Below, in pieces: positions 56,532 to 64,000 of a DNA stretch of 64,000 nt. How positions within the stretch are numbered: the stretch's first letter is position 1; each line of letters starts with the position of its first letter. The translations under genes were made by a program, and so were the position numbers. Below the pieces are notes generated by a model, which was not told where the DNA came from, made no database searches, and saw only the letters and a program-made list of their open reading frames with translations. The stretch spans positions 1 to 64,000 of the forward strand of contig NZ_QPNC01000032.1 of the NCBI RefSeq assembly GCF_003386285.1, in the 5' to 3' direction. This DNA comes from Nocardiopsis sp. FIRDI 009. Lineage in GTDB: Bacteria > Actinomycetota > Actinomycetes > Streptosporangiales > Streptosporangiaceae.

Positions 56532-58853
56532 ATGCGGAGTGTGACACACCAGCACTCCGCACAGCCCGACCCCGCCCAGGACTCCCCCCGGGTGGGTCCG
56601 CCCAAGAAGAGCGCGGTCGGTCTGCCCGCCGTCCTCAACAGCGTCCGCCAGGTGGGAGAGCACGCCGGGATCCGGCGCGGGGTGCCCGCCATGCTCGCCG
56701 TGAACCAGAAGCGCGGCTTCGACTGCCCCGGGTGCGCCTGGCCCGAACCCGAGCGGCGGCACCGGGCGGAGTTCTGCGAGAACGGCGCCAAGGCCGTCGC
56801 CGAGGAGGCCACGACCAGAGCGCTGACCGCCGACTTCTTCGCCGAGCACCCGGTCGCCGAACTGGCCGGGCGCTCCGGTTACTGGCTGGGCCAGCAGGGC
56901 CGTCTCACCGAACCCCTGTACCTGGCCGAGGGCTCCACCCACTACGAGCCGGTCACGTGGGACCGGGCCCTGGACCTGGTGGCCGAGGAGCTGCGCGGTC
57001 TGGACTCACCCGACGAGGCCGTCTTCTACACCTCCGGCCGCACCAGCAACGAGGCGGCGTTCTGCTACCAGCTGTTCGCGCGGGTCCTGGGCACCAACAA
57101 CCTGCCCGACTGCTCCAACATGTGCCACGAGTCCTCCGGGTCGGCGCTGACCGAGACCCTGGGCGTCGGCAAGGGGAGCGTGTCTCTGGCGGACGTGCAC
57201 CAGGCCGACCTGATCATCGTCGCCGGTCAGAACCCGGGCACCAACCACCCCCGCATGCTCAGCGCGCTGGAGCGCGCCAAACGGTCGGGGGCGCGGATCA
57301 TCACGGTCAACCCGCTGCCGGAGGCGGGGCTGCGCGACTTCCGCAACCCGCAGACGGCGCGGGGCCTGATCGGGCGCGGCACCGAGCTCACCGACCTGTT
57401 CGCGCAGATCCGCCTGGGCGGCGACCTGGCGCTGTTCTCGGCGGTGAACCGGCTCCTGCTGGAGGCCGACCGGCGGGGGGAGCCGGTGCTCGACCGGGCG
57501 TTCGTGGCAGAGCACACGCACGGGTTCGAGGAGTTCTCCCGCGCGCTGCTGGCCGAGCCCGAGGAGGAGTTCTGGCCGCGGGTGGAGCGGGCCACGGGGC
57601 TGGACCGGGGGCTGGTCGAGCGCATCGCGCGGATGGTGACCGAGTCCGAGCGGATCGTGGTGTGCTGGGCGATGGGCCTGACCCAGCACAGGCACTCGGT
57701 GCCCACCATCCGCGAGGTGGTCAACTTCCTGCTGCTGCGCGGCAACGTCGGACGGCCCGGCGCGGGGGTGTGCCCGGTGCGGGGGCACTCCAACGTGCAG
57801 GGCGACCGCACGATGGGGATCTTCGAGCGTCCCACGGACGCGTTCCTGGACGCCCTGGGCGCGGAGTTCGGGTTCGAGCCGCCGCGCGAACACGGGTGGG
57901 ATACCGTCGACTCCATCCGCGCGATGGCCGAGGGGCGGGTGCGGGTGTTCCTCGCGATGGGCGGCAACTTCGTGGCGGCCACCCCCGACACCCTGGTCAC
58001 CGAGGAAGCGATGCGCCGGGTGGGGCTCACCGTGCACGTGTCCACCAAGCTCAACCGCTCGCACGTGGTCACCGGGACGCGTGCGCTGATCCTGCCCGCG
58101 CTGGCGCGCAGCGACCGTGACCTTCGCGACGGCCGTCCCCGGTGGGTGACGGTCGAGGACTCCATGGGGATGGTGCACGCCTCGCACGGGGTGCTGCCGC
58201 CGTTGTCGGAGGGGATGCGCTCGGAGGTCGACATCATCCGCGACCTGGCGTCGAGGGTGCTCGGCGAGAGTCCGGTGGCGTGGTCGGAGCTGGCCGACTA
58301 CGACCGGATCCGTGACCACGTGGCGGCGGTCGTGCCGGGGTTCGAGGACTTCAACGCGCGGGCGCGGCGCCCGGGCGGGTTCACCCTGCCGCACGCCCCG
58401 CGCGACGACCGGAGGTTCCCCACGGAGACGGGGCTGGCCAACTTCACCGTCAACGGCCGGTATGCGCCCAAGGTCCCGCAGGGGCGGCTGCTGTTGCAGA
58501 CGCTGCGCTCGCACGACCAGTACAACACCACGATCTACGGCCTGGACGACCGGTACCGGGGCATCCACGACGGCCGCCGGGTGGTGCTGGTCAACCCCGA
58601 CGACGCCCGTGAGCTGGGGTTGGCCGACGGCGCCTACACCGACATCGTCGGCGAGTGGCACGACGGCAGGGAGCGGCGCGCCCCGCACTTCCGGGTGGTG
58701 CACTACCCGACGGCGCGCGGGTGCGCGGCGGCCTACTATCCGGAGACCAACGTGCTGGTGCCGTTGGACTCCACCGCCGAGGTGAGCAACACACCCACGT
58801 CGAAGTCGGTGGTGGTGCGGTTCGAGGCGGACTCGGGAACGGCGGCGCCCTAG
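56532..58853 (+). CDS. FdhF/YdeP-family molybdopterin oxidoreductase
   Basis: This 773-aa protein is a formate dehydrogenase alpha-like enzyme of the YdeP group (TIGR01701). Visible are FDCPGCAWPE (about residues 57-66; only a partial cysteine set instead of a full 4Fe-4S motif), FYTSGRTSNEAAFCYQLFAR, CSNMCHESSGSALTETLG (about 194-211), AGQNPGTNHPRML, GNVGRPGAGVCPVRGHSNVQ and a C-terminal molybdopterin-dinucleotide domain (HDQYNTTIYGLDDRY). It binds bis-MGD molybdenum; the substrate of the YdeP group is unproven, and in enterobacteria it is linked to acid resistance. ATG 56532 chosen. No fdhD or beta subunit nearby. Confidence 0.88.
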   Translation: MRSVTHQHSAQPDPAQDSPRVGPPKKSAVGLPAVLNSVRQVGEHAGIRRGVPAMLAVNQKRGFDCPGCAWPEPERRHRAEFCENGAKAVAEEATTRALTADFFAEHPVAELAGRSGYWLGQQGRLTEPLYLAEGSTHYEPVTWDRALDLVAEELRGLDSPDEAVFYTSGRTSNEAAFCYQLFARVLGTNNLPDCSNMCHESSGSALTETLGVGKGSVSLADVHQADLIIVAGQNPGTNHPRMLSALERAKRSGARIITVNPLPEAGLRDFRNPQTARGLIGRGTELTDLFAQIRLGGDLALFSAVNRLLLEADRRGEPVLDRAFVAEHTHGFEEFSRALLAEPEEEFWPRVERATGLDRGLVERIARMVTESERIVVCWAMGLTQHRHSVPTIREVVNFLLLRGNVGRPGAGVCPVRGHSNVQGDRTMGIFERPTDAFLDALGAEFGFEPPREHGWDTVDSIRAMAEGRVRVFLAMGGNFVAATPDTLVTEEAMRRVGLTVHVSTKLNRSHVVTGTRALILPALARSDRDLRDGRPRWVTVEDSMGMVHASHGVLPPLSEGMRSEVDIIRDLASRVLGESPVAWSELADYDRIRDHVAAVVPGFEDFNARARRPGGFTLPHAPRDDRRFPTETGLANFTVNGRYAPKVPQGRLLLQTLRSHDQYNTTIYGLDDRYRGIHDGRRVVLVNPDDARELGLADGAYTDIVGEWHDGRERRAPHFRVVHYPTARGCAAAYYPETNVLVPLDSTAEVSNTPTSKSVVVRFEADSGTAAP

Positions 58854-58930
58854 CCCGGGGCGGTCACCCCGCTGTCCGATCCGCACCGCGGGCGCGGCCG
58901 CGCCCCGGGCCGCGCTGACCGTGGCCGGGC

Positions 58931-60277
58931 TCAGACGGGCCGGTGGCGGCCGAACAGGTGGGCCAGCGCCCCCTCCAGGCGGGGGTAGCGGAACGTGTGC
59001 CCGAGGGAGCGGAGGCGTTCGGGGACCACGCGCTGGTCGGCCAGGGCCACCTCCTCGGCCCCCTCGCGCCCCAGGAGCAGCGCCGGGCCGAACGCGGGGA
59101 CGGGCAGCAGGGCGGGCCGGCGCAGGGTCGCGGCCAGGACCCGGGCGTGCTCGGCGCCGCGAACCGGGTTCGGGGCCACCGCGTTGACCGGTCCGTTCAG
59201 CTCCCCGTCCAGGACGGCGCGGACGTAGACGTCGGCGAGGTCGTCCGCCCCGATCCAGGAGAGCCACTGGCGGCCGTCGCCGATCCGGCCGCCCAGCCCG
59301 GCGGCGAACAGGGGGTACTGCAACCCCAGGACGCCGCCGGCCGGGGTCTGCACGATGCCGGTGCGCACCTGGACGCAGCGCAGGCCCGCCTCGGCCGCCG
59401 GACGCGCGGCCGCCTCCCAGTCGGCGACCAGGTCGGCGAGGAAGCCGTCGCCGCGCGGGCTGTCCTCGGTGAGGACCTCGTCGCCCCGGGCGGGCCCGTA
59501 GTAGCCGATCGCCGAGGCGGTGACGAACACCCGGGGGCCGTCGGCGGCCTCCGCGGCGACCTCGGCCAGGGCGCGGGTGGGACCCACCCGGCTGTCGCGC
59601 AGGGCGGCGCGGTGGGCCTCGGTGAACCGTCCGAACAGGGGCTCGCCCGCCAGGTGCACGACCGCGTCCACCCCGTCGAGCAGGTCGGCGGCGGGGGTCC
59701 GCGGATCCCATCGGCGTTCGTCCGGGGCCTCCGGCGCACGGCGGACCAGCCGGATCACGCGGTGTCCGCCGGTGGTGAGCAGGGCGCACAGGCCGCGTCC
59801 CACGAGCCCGCCCGACCCGGTGACCGCCACCGTGACCGGGGCGTCGTGCCAGGCGCGGGCGCGCGCCCGGGCGGCGAGGTCGTCGGCGAGCTGGGTGTGC
59901 CGGTAGACGAACACCGGCCGCAGCAGCGTGTCCGGCAGGGTGGTGGCGACGCGGTCGGTCACCAGGGTGGCGTCGTCGCCCTCGGCGGTGAAGTCGTGGA
60001 CGTGGGTCCAGCTCAGCAGCGGGGCCAGGGGCCGGGAGACCAACCGGTCGGCGAACCGGCGCGGCGGGTCGTAGCGTTCGGGAAGGTGGGCGGCGGTCCA
60101 GCGCAGCCCGCCGGGGAGGCCGATCACGGTGGTGCCGTCGCGCAGCGAGGCGGCCTCGGAGAGGGGTCGGACGGGCTGCCAGGGCGGGGCGAGCCGGGTG
60201 AAGGCGCCGGGCCGGGTGTGCCAGTCGAAGACCTCGTCCCTCGGCGCGGGCACCACGCTCGAATACTGGAAGACCAT
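58931..60277 (-). CDS. TIGR01777 NAD-dependent epimerase with N-terminal START-like domain
   Basis: This 448-aa protein has a SRPBCC/START-like N-terminal domain (residues 1-145; MVFQYSSVVPAPRDEVFDWH) and then an atypical SDR (TIGR01777; VTGSGGLVGRGL at about 150-161, VVHLAGEPL, ASAIGYYGP) with the C-terminal DUF1731 domain. The fusion is common in actinobacteria. Substrate unknown; E. coli YfcH is the epimerase-only relative. ATG 60275-60277 follows GAAGGAGG. Confidence 0.88.
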   Translation of the reverse strand: MVFQYSSVVPAPRDEVFDWHTRPGAFTRLAPPWQPVRPLSEAASLRDGTTVIGLPGGLRWTAAHLPERYDPPRRFADRLVSRPLAPLLSWTHVHDFTAEGDDATLVTDRVATTLPDTLLRPVFVYRHTQLADDLAARARARAWHDAPVTVAVTGSGGLVGRGLCALLTTGGHRVIRLVRRAPEAPDERRWDPRTPAADLLDGVDAVVHLAGEPLFGRFTEAHRAALRDSRVGPTRALAEVAAEAADGPRVFVTASAIGYYGPARGDEVLTEDSPRGDGFLADLVADWEAAARPAAEAGLRCVQVRTGIVQTPAGGVLGLQYPLFAAGLGGRIGDGRQWLSWIGADDLADVYVRAVLDGELNGPVNAVAPNPVRGAEHARVLAATLRRPALLPVPAFGPALLLGREGAEEVALADQRVVPERLRSLGHTFRYPRLEGALAHLFGRHRPV

Positions 60278-60367
60278 GTCCCTCCTTCGACGCGACGGTG
60301 GGACCACGCTAGCGCGCCGGAGGCGGCCACCGCCCGGGCGCCACGCGTGTCCGGGGTCGGCGTGTCC

Positions 60368-60835
60368 CTACCGGGAGCGGCGTTCGGCGTCGCGCCGCAG
60401 GACCGCCCGCAGTCCCAGCTCGTAGCCGAACACCCCGCACCCGGCGACGTAGCCCGCCGCGACGGGGGCGGTGACGGAGGTGTGCCGGAACTCCTCGCGG
60501 GCGTAGACGTTGGAGATGTGCACCTCCACCACCGGCGCCTCGATGGCGTCGATCGCGTCGCGCAGCGCGATGCTGTAGTGCGCGTAGGCCCCGGGGTTGA
60601 GGACCACCCCCGCCCAGTGGCGGGCGGCGTGGACGCGGTCGACCATCTCGCCCTCGCTGTTGCTCTGCGCGCACACCACCTCCACCCCCAGTTCCCTGCC
60701 CAGCTCGACCACGCGCCGCTCGACCTCGGCGAGCGTGGTGGTGCCGTACTGCCCGGGGTCGCGGGTGCCCAGCAGACTGAGGTTGGGGCCGTTGAGCAGC
60801 AGGACGGTGCGGGAGTGGTCGGGGCCGTCGGTCAT
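60368..60835 (-). CDS. aroQ: 3-dehydroquinate dehydratase, type II
   Basis: This 155-aa enzyme has LLLNGPNLSLLGTRDPGQYG (residues 12-31; catalytic Tyr in the PGQYG loop), QSNSEGEMVD (about 57-66), NPGAYAHYSIALRDAI (about 80-95) and HISNVYAREEFRH (about 105-117, catalytic His). It converts 3-dehydroquinate to 3-dehydroshikimate in the shikimate pathway or in quinate use. Not next to other aro genes here, so a catabolic role is possible. Confidence 0.93.
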   Translation of the reverse strand: MTDGPDHSRTVLLLNGPNLSLLGTRDPGQYGTTTLAEVERRVVELGRELGVEVVCAQSNSEGEMVDRVHAARHWAGVVLNPGAYAHYSIALRDAIDAIEAPVVEVHISNVYAREEFRHTSVTAPVAAGYVAGCGVFGYELGLRAVLRRDAERRSR

Positions 60836-60947
60836 CGGGCGGGTGCTCCTTCACACTGGTCGGATCCCCTCAGCCTAGGCCGTTCCCGAACCCGGCGCCG
60901 GCCGGGGTGGCCCCGGTCACGTGCCCACCCGACGGAGCGGATAGCAT

Positions 60948-60961
60948 ACCGACCAGTCGGT
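60948..60961 (+). promoter_or_regulatory. TetR-type palindrome at the acyl-CoA dehydrogenase promoter
   Basis: ACCGACCAGTCGGT is a perfect 14-bp palindrome directly after a -10-like TAGCAT (60942-60947). It resembles operators of TetR repressors of fatty or branched acyl degradation. No TetR gene is adjacent. Confidence 0.6.
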
Positions 60962-60984
60962 TGACGATGTTGAGGAGACGGCCC

Positions 60985-62781
60985 GTGGCATCCACCCTGT
61001 TGTCCGCGAAAGACGTGCGGTTCCTGCTCTACGAGTGGCTGGACGCGGAGTCCCTCACCGAGCGCCCCCGCTACGCCGAGCACTCGCGCGAGACCCTCGA
61101 CGCCGCGCTCGACCTCGCCGAGCGCGTGGCCACCGACCACTTCGCCCCGCACAACAAGGCCAGTGACGCCGCCGAACCGCGCTTCGACGGCGAGCGCGTC
61201 CACGTCATCCCCGAGGTCCGCAAGGCCCTGGAGGTCTACGCCGGGACCGGCCTGATGTCGATGTCCATGGACGCCTCCGTCGGCGGCGCGCAGATCCCCC
61301 ACGTCGTCGCCAGCGCGTGCAACACCTACTTCCAGGCCGCCAACCTGGCCACCTCCGCCTACCCCTTCCTGACCGCGGGCAACGCCCGCCTGCTCCTGGC
61401 CCACGGCACGCCCGAGCAGGTCGACACCTGGGTCCGGCCCATGCTCGAGGGCCGGTTCACCGGAACCATGTGCCTGTCCGAACCCCACGCGGGCAGCTCC
61501 CTGGCCGACATCACCACCCGCGCGGAGGACGCCGGGGACGGCACCCACCGGATCTTCGGCAACAAGATGTGGATCTCGGGGGGCGACCACGAACTGACGG
61601 AGAACATCGTCCACCTGGTGCTGGCCAAGATCCCCGGAGGGCCGCCCGGGGTCAGGGGCATCTCGCTGTTCGTCGTGCCCAAGTACCTGGTGGCGCGGGA
61701 CGGGTCGATCGGGGAGCGCAACGACGTCGTCCCCGCCGGGCTCAACCACAAGATGGGCTACCGGGGCACGGTCAACGCCCTGCTCAACTTCGGCGAGGGC
61801 GCGCACACCCCCGGCGGCGCCCCGGGGGCCGTCGGCTACCTGGTCGGCGAGCCGCACCAGGGCCTCAGGTACATGTTCCACATGATGAACGGCGCCCGGA
61901 TCGGCGTGGGCGCGGGGGCCGCGGCCGTGGGCTACACCGGTTACCTCAAGTCCCTGGCCTACGCGCGCGAGCGCCTCCAGGGCCGCCCGCTCGGCGAGAA
62001 GGACCCCGCCCGGCCGCAGGTGCCCATCGTCGAGCACACCGACGTACGCCGGATGCTGCTGGCCCAGAAGAGTTACGTGGAGGGCGCCCTCGCCCTGGTC
62101 CTGTACTGCGCCCGGCTGGTCGACGAGACCGCCAGCGCCGCCGACGAGGCGGCACGCGAACGCGCGCTGCTGCTCCTGGACGTGCTCACGCCGATCGTCA
62201 AGAGCTGGCCGTCCCAGTGGTGTCTGGAGGCCAACAGCCTGGCCATCCAGGTGCACGGCGGGTACGGGTACACGCGCGAGTACGACGTCGAGCAGCACTA
62301 CCGGGACAACCGGCTCAACGCGATCCACGAGGGCACGCACGGCATCCAGGCCCTGGACCTGCTCGGCCGCAAGGCCGTCCTGGACGGCGGGGCCCGACTG
62401 GGGGTGCTCCTGGAGACCGCCCGGGAGACCGTCGGACGGGCGCGCGCCCTCGGCGGCGCCGAGGCCGAGTTCGCGGACCGGCTGGCCTCGGCCCTGGACC
62501 GGGTCGCGGAGTCCACCGCCGACGCCTGGGCGGACGGCGATCCCGCGGTGGCCCTGGCCAACGCGACCCCCTACATGGAGGCGGTGGGGCACGTGGTGGT
62601 CGCGTGGCTGTGGTTGGAGCAGCTCGTCGCGGCGCACGGCCGCGAGGGCGCGTTCTACGAGGGCAAGCGCGCGGCGGGCGCGTTCTTCTTCCGACACGAG
62701 CTGCCCCGCACCGGACCGTGGTTGGACCTGGTCTCCTCGCGCGACCGCACGGTGCTGGACGTGTCCCCGGACGTGCTCTGA
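60985..62781 (+). CDS. Acyl-CoA dehydrogenase (large, about 600-aa type)
   Basis: This 598-aa flavoprotein has the ACAD signatures CLSEPHAGSSLADI (about residues 163-176), MWISGGDHE, and NAIHEGTHGIQALDLLGRK (about 447-465), where Glu in the NxxxEGT region is the expected catalytic base. The C-terminal about 120 residues form the extra helical domain of the long ACAD (AcdA/FadE5-like) class that accepts a broad range of acyl-CoAs. GTG 60985 follows GAGGAG. Catalyses the first oxidation of beta-oxidation. Single gene. Confidence 0.9.
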   Translation: MASTLLSAKDVRFLLYEWLDAESLTERPRYAEHSRETLDAALDLAERVATDHFAPHNKASDAAEPRFDGERVHVIPEVRKALEVYAGTGLMSMSMDASVGGAQIPHVVASACNTYFQAANLATSAYPFLTAGNARLLLAHGTPEQVDTWVRPMLEGRFTGTMCLSEPHAGSSLADITTRAEDAGDGTHRIFGNKMWISGGDHELTENIVHLVLAKIPGGPPGVRGISLFVVPKYLVARDGSIGERNDVVPAGLNHKMGYRGTVNALLNFGEGAHTPGGAPGAVGYLVGEPHQGLRYMFHMMNGARIGVGAGAAAVGYTGYLKSLAYARERLQGRPLGEKDPARPQVPIVEHTDVRRMLLAQKSYVEGALALVLYCARLVDETASAADEAARERALLLLDVLTPIVKSWPSQWCLEANSLAIQVHGGYGYTREYDVEQHYRDNRLNAIHEGTHGIQALDLLGRKAVLDGGARLGVLLETARETVGRARALGGAEAEFADRLASALDRVAESTADAWADGDPAVALANATPYMEAVGHVVVAWLWLEQLVAAHGREGAFYEGKRAAGAFFFRHELPRTGPWLDLVSSRDRTVLDVSPDVL

Positions 62782-62792
62782 GGCGTGGGGCC

Positions 62793-63149
62793 TCAGGCCC
62801 GCCGGAGTCGGCCGGTCTCGGGCACGTCCAGGACGAAGACGTGCCCGAGGTCGACCCGCTCGTAGCCGAAGTCGGCGTTGGCCACCCGCATGCGCTCCGG
62901 CGACACCTCCACGATGCGTACGCTGATCGGTTCGTCCCGGTCGGGCACCGACAGCAACCACGGGTCGGCCAGGTAGGCCAGCCCGCGGGAGTCCAGGGCC
63001 GCGCGGGCGTCGTGCTCGTCACCGGGCTCCTCCAGCGGGTGGCCGAAGGGGGTGACCGGCACGTACCGCCCGGGTCCGTCGGGGACGAGGTAACCGAGCA
63101 GTTCACCGTCCTCGTCGCGGTGGTGCGGTCGCCAGTGTCCGGGGATCAC
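62793..63149 (-). CDS. Conserved hypothetical protein
   Basis: This 118-aa soluble acidic protein begins MIPGHWRPHHRDEDGELLGY and contains VPVTPFGHPLEEPGDEHDAR and RVANADFGYERVDLGHVFVL. Similar proteins of this length occur in many actinomycetes without known function. The GTG start 63147-63149 has AAGGAGG upstream. Convergent with the acyl-CoA dehydrogenase gene, 11 bp apart. Confidence 0.75.
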   Translation of the reverse strand: MIPGHWRPHHRDEDGELLGYLVPDGPGRYVPVTPFGHPLEEPGDEHDARAALDSRGLAYLADPWLLSVPDRDEPISVRIVEVSPERMRVANADFGYERVDLGHVFVLDVPETGRLRRA

Positions 63150-63324
63150 GGCGCCTCCTTCACTGTGTCGTCGGCGGTCGGCGTCGGGGCCGACCCCGGC
63201 CGACGGTAGGACGGCCGCGACCGGTCGGCAACGGATTTTCCCCCCGGGTGCCCGAGCGTCCGGAACCCGGCGTGTCCACCCGGCGTCGGGGCACGGCCCG
63301 CCCCGGGCCCACTACCCTCGTGGC

Positions 63325-63632
63325 GTGAGCGAGAACGAGGACGGGGTCGCCCGGCTGCTGGTGCCCTGATCAACATCAGCAACCGTCTGGGGCGCTACAC
63401 CGCGCGCGCCGCGGGCGGGCGCACCTCCCCCGCCACGTGGCGTGCCCTGAGCGGGCTCCAGGAGAAGGGGCCGCTGCGGCTGGGCGTGCTGGCCGAGAAC
63501 TGCCGGGTGCGGCAGCCGACGAGGACGTCGATCGTGGAGCCCCTGCTCTCCTGCGGGTACGTGCTGCGCCGGGTCGACGGCGGACCCGAACCGCTCGATG
63601 TGGAGGCACAGGCCATCACCTTGGGAGAATGA
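63325..63632 (+). pseudogene. MarR-family regulator, frameshifted and C-terminally truncated
   Basis: GTG 63325 opens MSENEDGVARLL, then stops at 63367-63369. One frame over, ALINISNRLGRYTARAAGGR, then TSPATWRALSGLQEKGPLRL and GVLAENCRVRQPTRTSIVEP continue as a MarR winged helix to TGA at 63630-63632. A missing G near 63360-63362 explains the shift. The wing and C-terminal helix (usually another 40 residues) are short or missing. Likely a pseudogene, unless the shift is a sequencing error. Confidence 0.55.
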
Positions 63633-63853
63633 CGCCCCGGGCGGGCATACCCCCGACGGGCGTCCCGACGGATATCCCCGGCGGGCGCCCCCGGGCGGCT
63701 CCGCGCGGGCCGTGCCGCACACGGCTCCGGAGGTGGTGACCGACCGATACCGCGACCCCGCCGCCGATCTCGCCAGAAACCGGAACCTCTCGTGTCTGAC
63801 CGGCGTCGGAACGTAACGAACACCCCTTCGTCACCTCCCGCAGAGAGACCCCC
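63633..63853. other. Intergenic, no gene seen
   Basis: About 220 bp between the broken marR and the lipoprotein gene. No RNA or operator was recognised; it should contain the promoter of the lipoprotein gene. Confidence 0.35.
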
Positions 63854-64000
63854 ATGCCTTCGCGTCACCGTGTGTCCCCCGCCCTACCGACGCTGACCGC
63901 CCTCGTCCTGGCCGTGGGCTGCGCGCCGGGGCCGGCCCCGAGCCCCAGTGAGCGCCTGGAGGCCCTCCTGCTCGACCCCGGCGCGTACCCGGACGGATTC
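63854..64000 (+). CDS. Putative lipoprotein, N-terminal fragment (runs off the window)
   Basis: Forty-nine codons are visible. A short basic start (MPSRHR), a hydrophobic stretch and the lipobox LAVGC (Cys near residue 23) point to a type II signal peptide. The mature part begins with a Pro-rich linker (APGPAPSPSERLEALLLDPG). The family cannot be told from this fragment. Ribosome site AGAGAG upstream of ATG 63854. Confidence 0.65.
   Translation, partial: MPSRHRVSPALPTLTALVLAVGCAPGPAPSPSERLEALLLDPGAYPDGF

Noticed and set aside
57006..62961. Two long leftward open frames (57006-59789 and 60832-62961)
   Set aside because: Antisense shadows of the YdeP-type and acyl-CoA dehydrogenase genes.
1..64000. 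tRNA, rRNA, CRISPR array or prophage
   Set aside because: Read-through of all intergenic regions showed no cloverleaf, no regularly spaced repeats and no phage genes.

Overview
The window is high-GC actinobacterial chromosome, with strong G/C third-position bias, many GTG and some TTG starts, and GGAGG-type ribosome sites. The gene set (2-methylisoborneol locus, XRE/DUF5753-type regulator remnant, DmpA-family peptidases, SUFU-domain protein, DUF1540, TIGR03767 phosphoesterase) suggests Streptosporangiales, probably Nocardiopsis or a close relative. That assignment is inference from protein flavour. There are no rRNA or tRNA genes, no CRISPR array and no phage module. The only mobile-element trace is a dead TnpB-type element.

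Layout. 1-2.75 kb: an IclR-controlled unit with the start of a serine hydroxymethyltransferase gene, iclR, and a divergent Rieske ferredoxin/FAD reductase pair; all three promoters carry the same tandem 17-bp operator. 2.76-3.85 kb: a decaying patch (truncated XRE regulator and two frameshifted small genes). 3.9-9.7 kb: SDR/MerR pair, CYTH-CHAD protein, NTF2-like protein, and a TetR/MFS efflux pair with a double operator. 9.8-15.1 kb: an unrecognised 786-aa membrane protein, a SUFU-domain protein, an RCK-type channel-like protein with an odd filter, and a DUF2306 membrane protein that lacks a stop at its normal end. 15.2-17.05 kb: NarL-type two-component system. 17.1-17.6 kb: TnpB/omega-RNA remnant. 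17.8-20.6 kb: zinc-ribbon protein and a Tat-exported phosphoesterase. 20.6-27.8 kb: a gamma-glutamylation route for an amine (GntR, APC permease, GlnA-like ligase, aldehyde dehydrogenase, SDR, class I amidotransferase-type hydrolase). 27.9-33.6 kb: PPOX, DUF4184, TetR, acyl-CoA synthetase with divergent GAF-LuxR regulator, and a zinc patch (His-rich protein plus Zur-like regulator).

33.7-45.3 kb is one of the two most interesting regions. A MOSC protein fused to a complete NADH/flavin/2Fe-2S reductase is divergent from an eight-gene operon: dipeptide-type ABC importer, two tandem DmpA-family peptidases, and a C45-type Ntn hydrolase. The two start regions carry mirror-image promoters, each followed by the same 21-bp operator-like dyad. 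A LacI-type regulator lies just downstream of the operon. The likely job is import and intracellular cleavage of an unusual amide or peptide, possibly N-oxygenated.

45.3-53 kb: DUF1540 protein, AGCS symporter, then the other highlight, a leftward 2-methylisoborneol locus. Its order is Family 2B (cyclic-nucleotide-domain) encapsulin shell, 2-MIB synthase, GPP C-methyltransferase, IPP isomerase, CYTH (class IV adenylate cyclase-like) protein. The last two extend the usual shell-cyclase-methyltransferase trio and suggest links to precursor supply and possibly to a nucleotide signal. 53.5-64 kb: quinone oxidoreductase/HxlR pair, iron-regulated siderophore-interacting protein, YbaK deacylase, YdeP-type molybdopterin oxidoreductase, TIGR01777 epimerase, aroQ, acyl-CoA dehydrogenase, a small hypothetical protein, a broken marR and the start of a lipoprotein gene.
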